Shown in pieces: positions 63,890 to 64,000 of a stretch of DNA of 64,000 bases (position 1 is the first letter of the stretch; every line of letters starts with the position of its first letter). This DNA comes from Pseudomonadota bacterium (GTDB lineage: Bacteria > Pseudomonadota > Alphaproteobacteria > Acetobacterales > Acetobacteraceae). The notes under the pieces were generated by a model. That model saw only the letters and a list, made by a program, of their open reading frames with translations, had not been told where the DNA came from and did not search any database. Location: assembly GCA_021818425.1 (NCBI GenBank), contig JAKAEC010000003.1, positions 1 to 64,000 on the forward strand, read 5' to 3'. Both the position numbers and the translations under genes were made by a program.

Positions 63890-64000
63890 TCATCGAACAC
63901 CTTCAGCAAACGCCACCTTGCAGCATGCGCCCGCTCCGACCAAGCCACAGCGCCCTGGAAATATCCCGTCCATAGCGCAAAGTGATCGCCAAGGCCCACC

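Overview
64-kb chromosomal window from an alphaproteobacterium. Gene content and the GAAC-N7-GAAC SOS box suggest an acidophilic Acetobacteraceae-like lineage; that placement is inference. Most of the window is ordinary core genome: rnd, aspS, pstB-phoU-phoB, argG, recA, alaS, fusA, proA-nadD-rsfS-rlmH-gpmI-envC-ctpA-rppH, parE, an HU gene, tRNA-Phe, tRNA-Thr, mtnP, two DEAD-box helicases, a GH17+GT2 fusion, cysK, mscS, cueR, and clpA-clpS. I found no convincing undescribed multigene system, no CRISPR array and no complete prophage. The most interesting signal is gene decay, read by joining reading frames by eye: a frameshifted IS481-like transposase relic (about 50.23-50.68 kb), a gutted copA P-type ATPase between intact cueR and copZ-like genes (55.12-55.97 kb), a GT2/membrane gene split by an apparent 1-nt deletion (about 18.49 kb), and a response regulator lacking its DNA-binding domain (5.7-6.1 kb). 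The N-terminus of a probable IS1595-type transposase is cut by the left edge. Regulatory observations include a Pho-box-like triple repeat overlapping the called pstB start, an alphaproteobacterial LexA box upstream of recA, and a candidate MerR/CueR dyad at the copper locus. nadD appears to lack ATG/GTG/TTG upstream of its nucleotide-binding motif. Several gene-poor tracts (9.2-10.0, 11.0-11.6, 23.2-23.7, 38.3-40.6, 59.0-60.1 kb) remain unexplained. All product calls come from recognising protein sequence; no searches were run.
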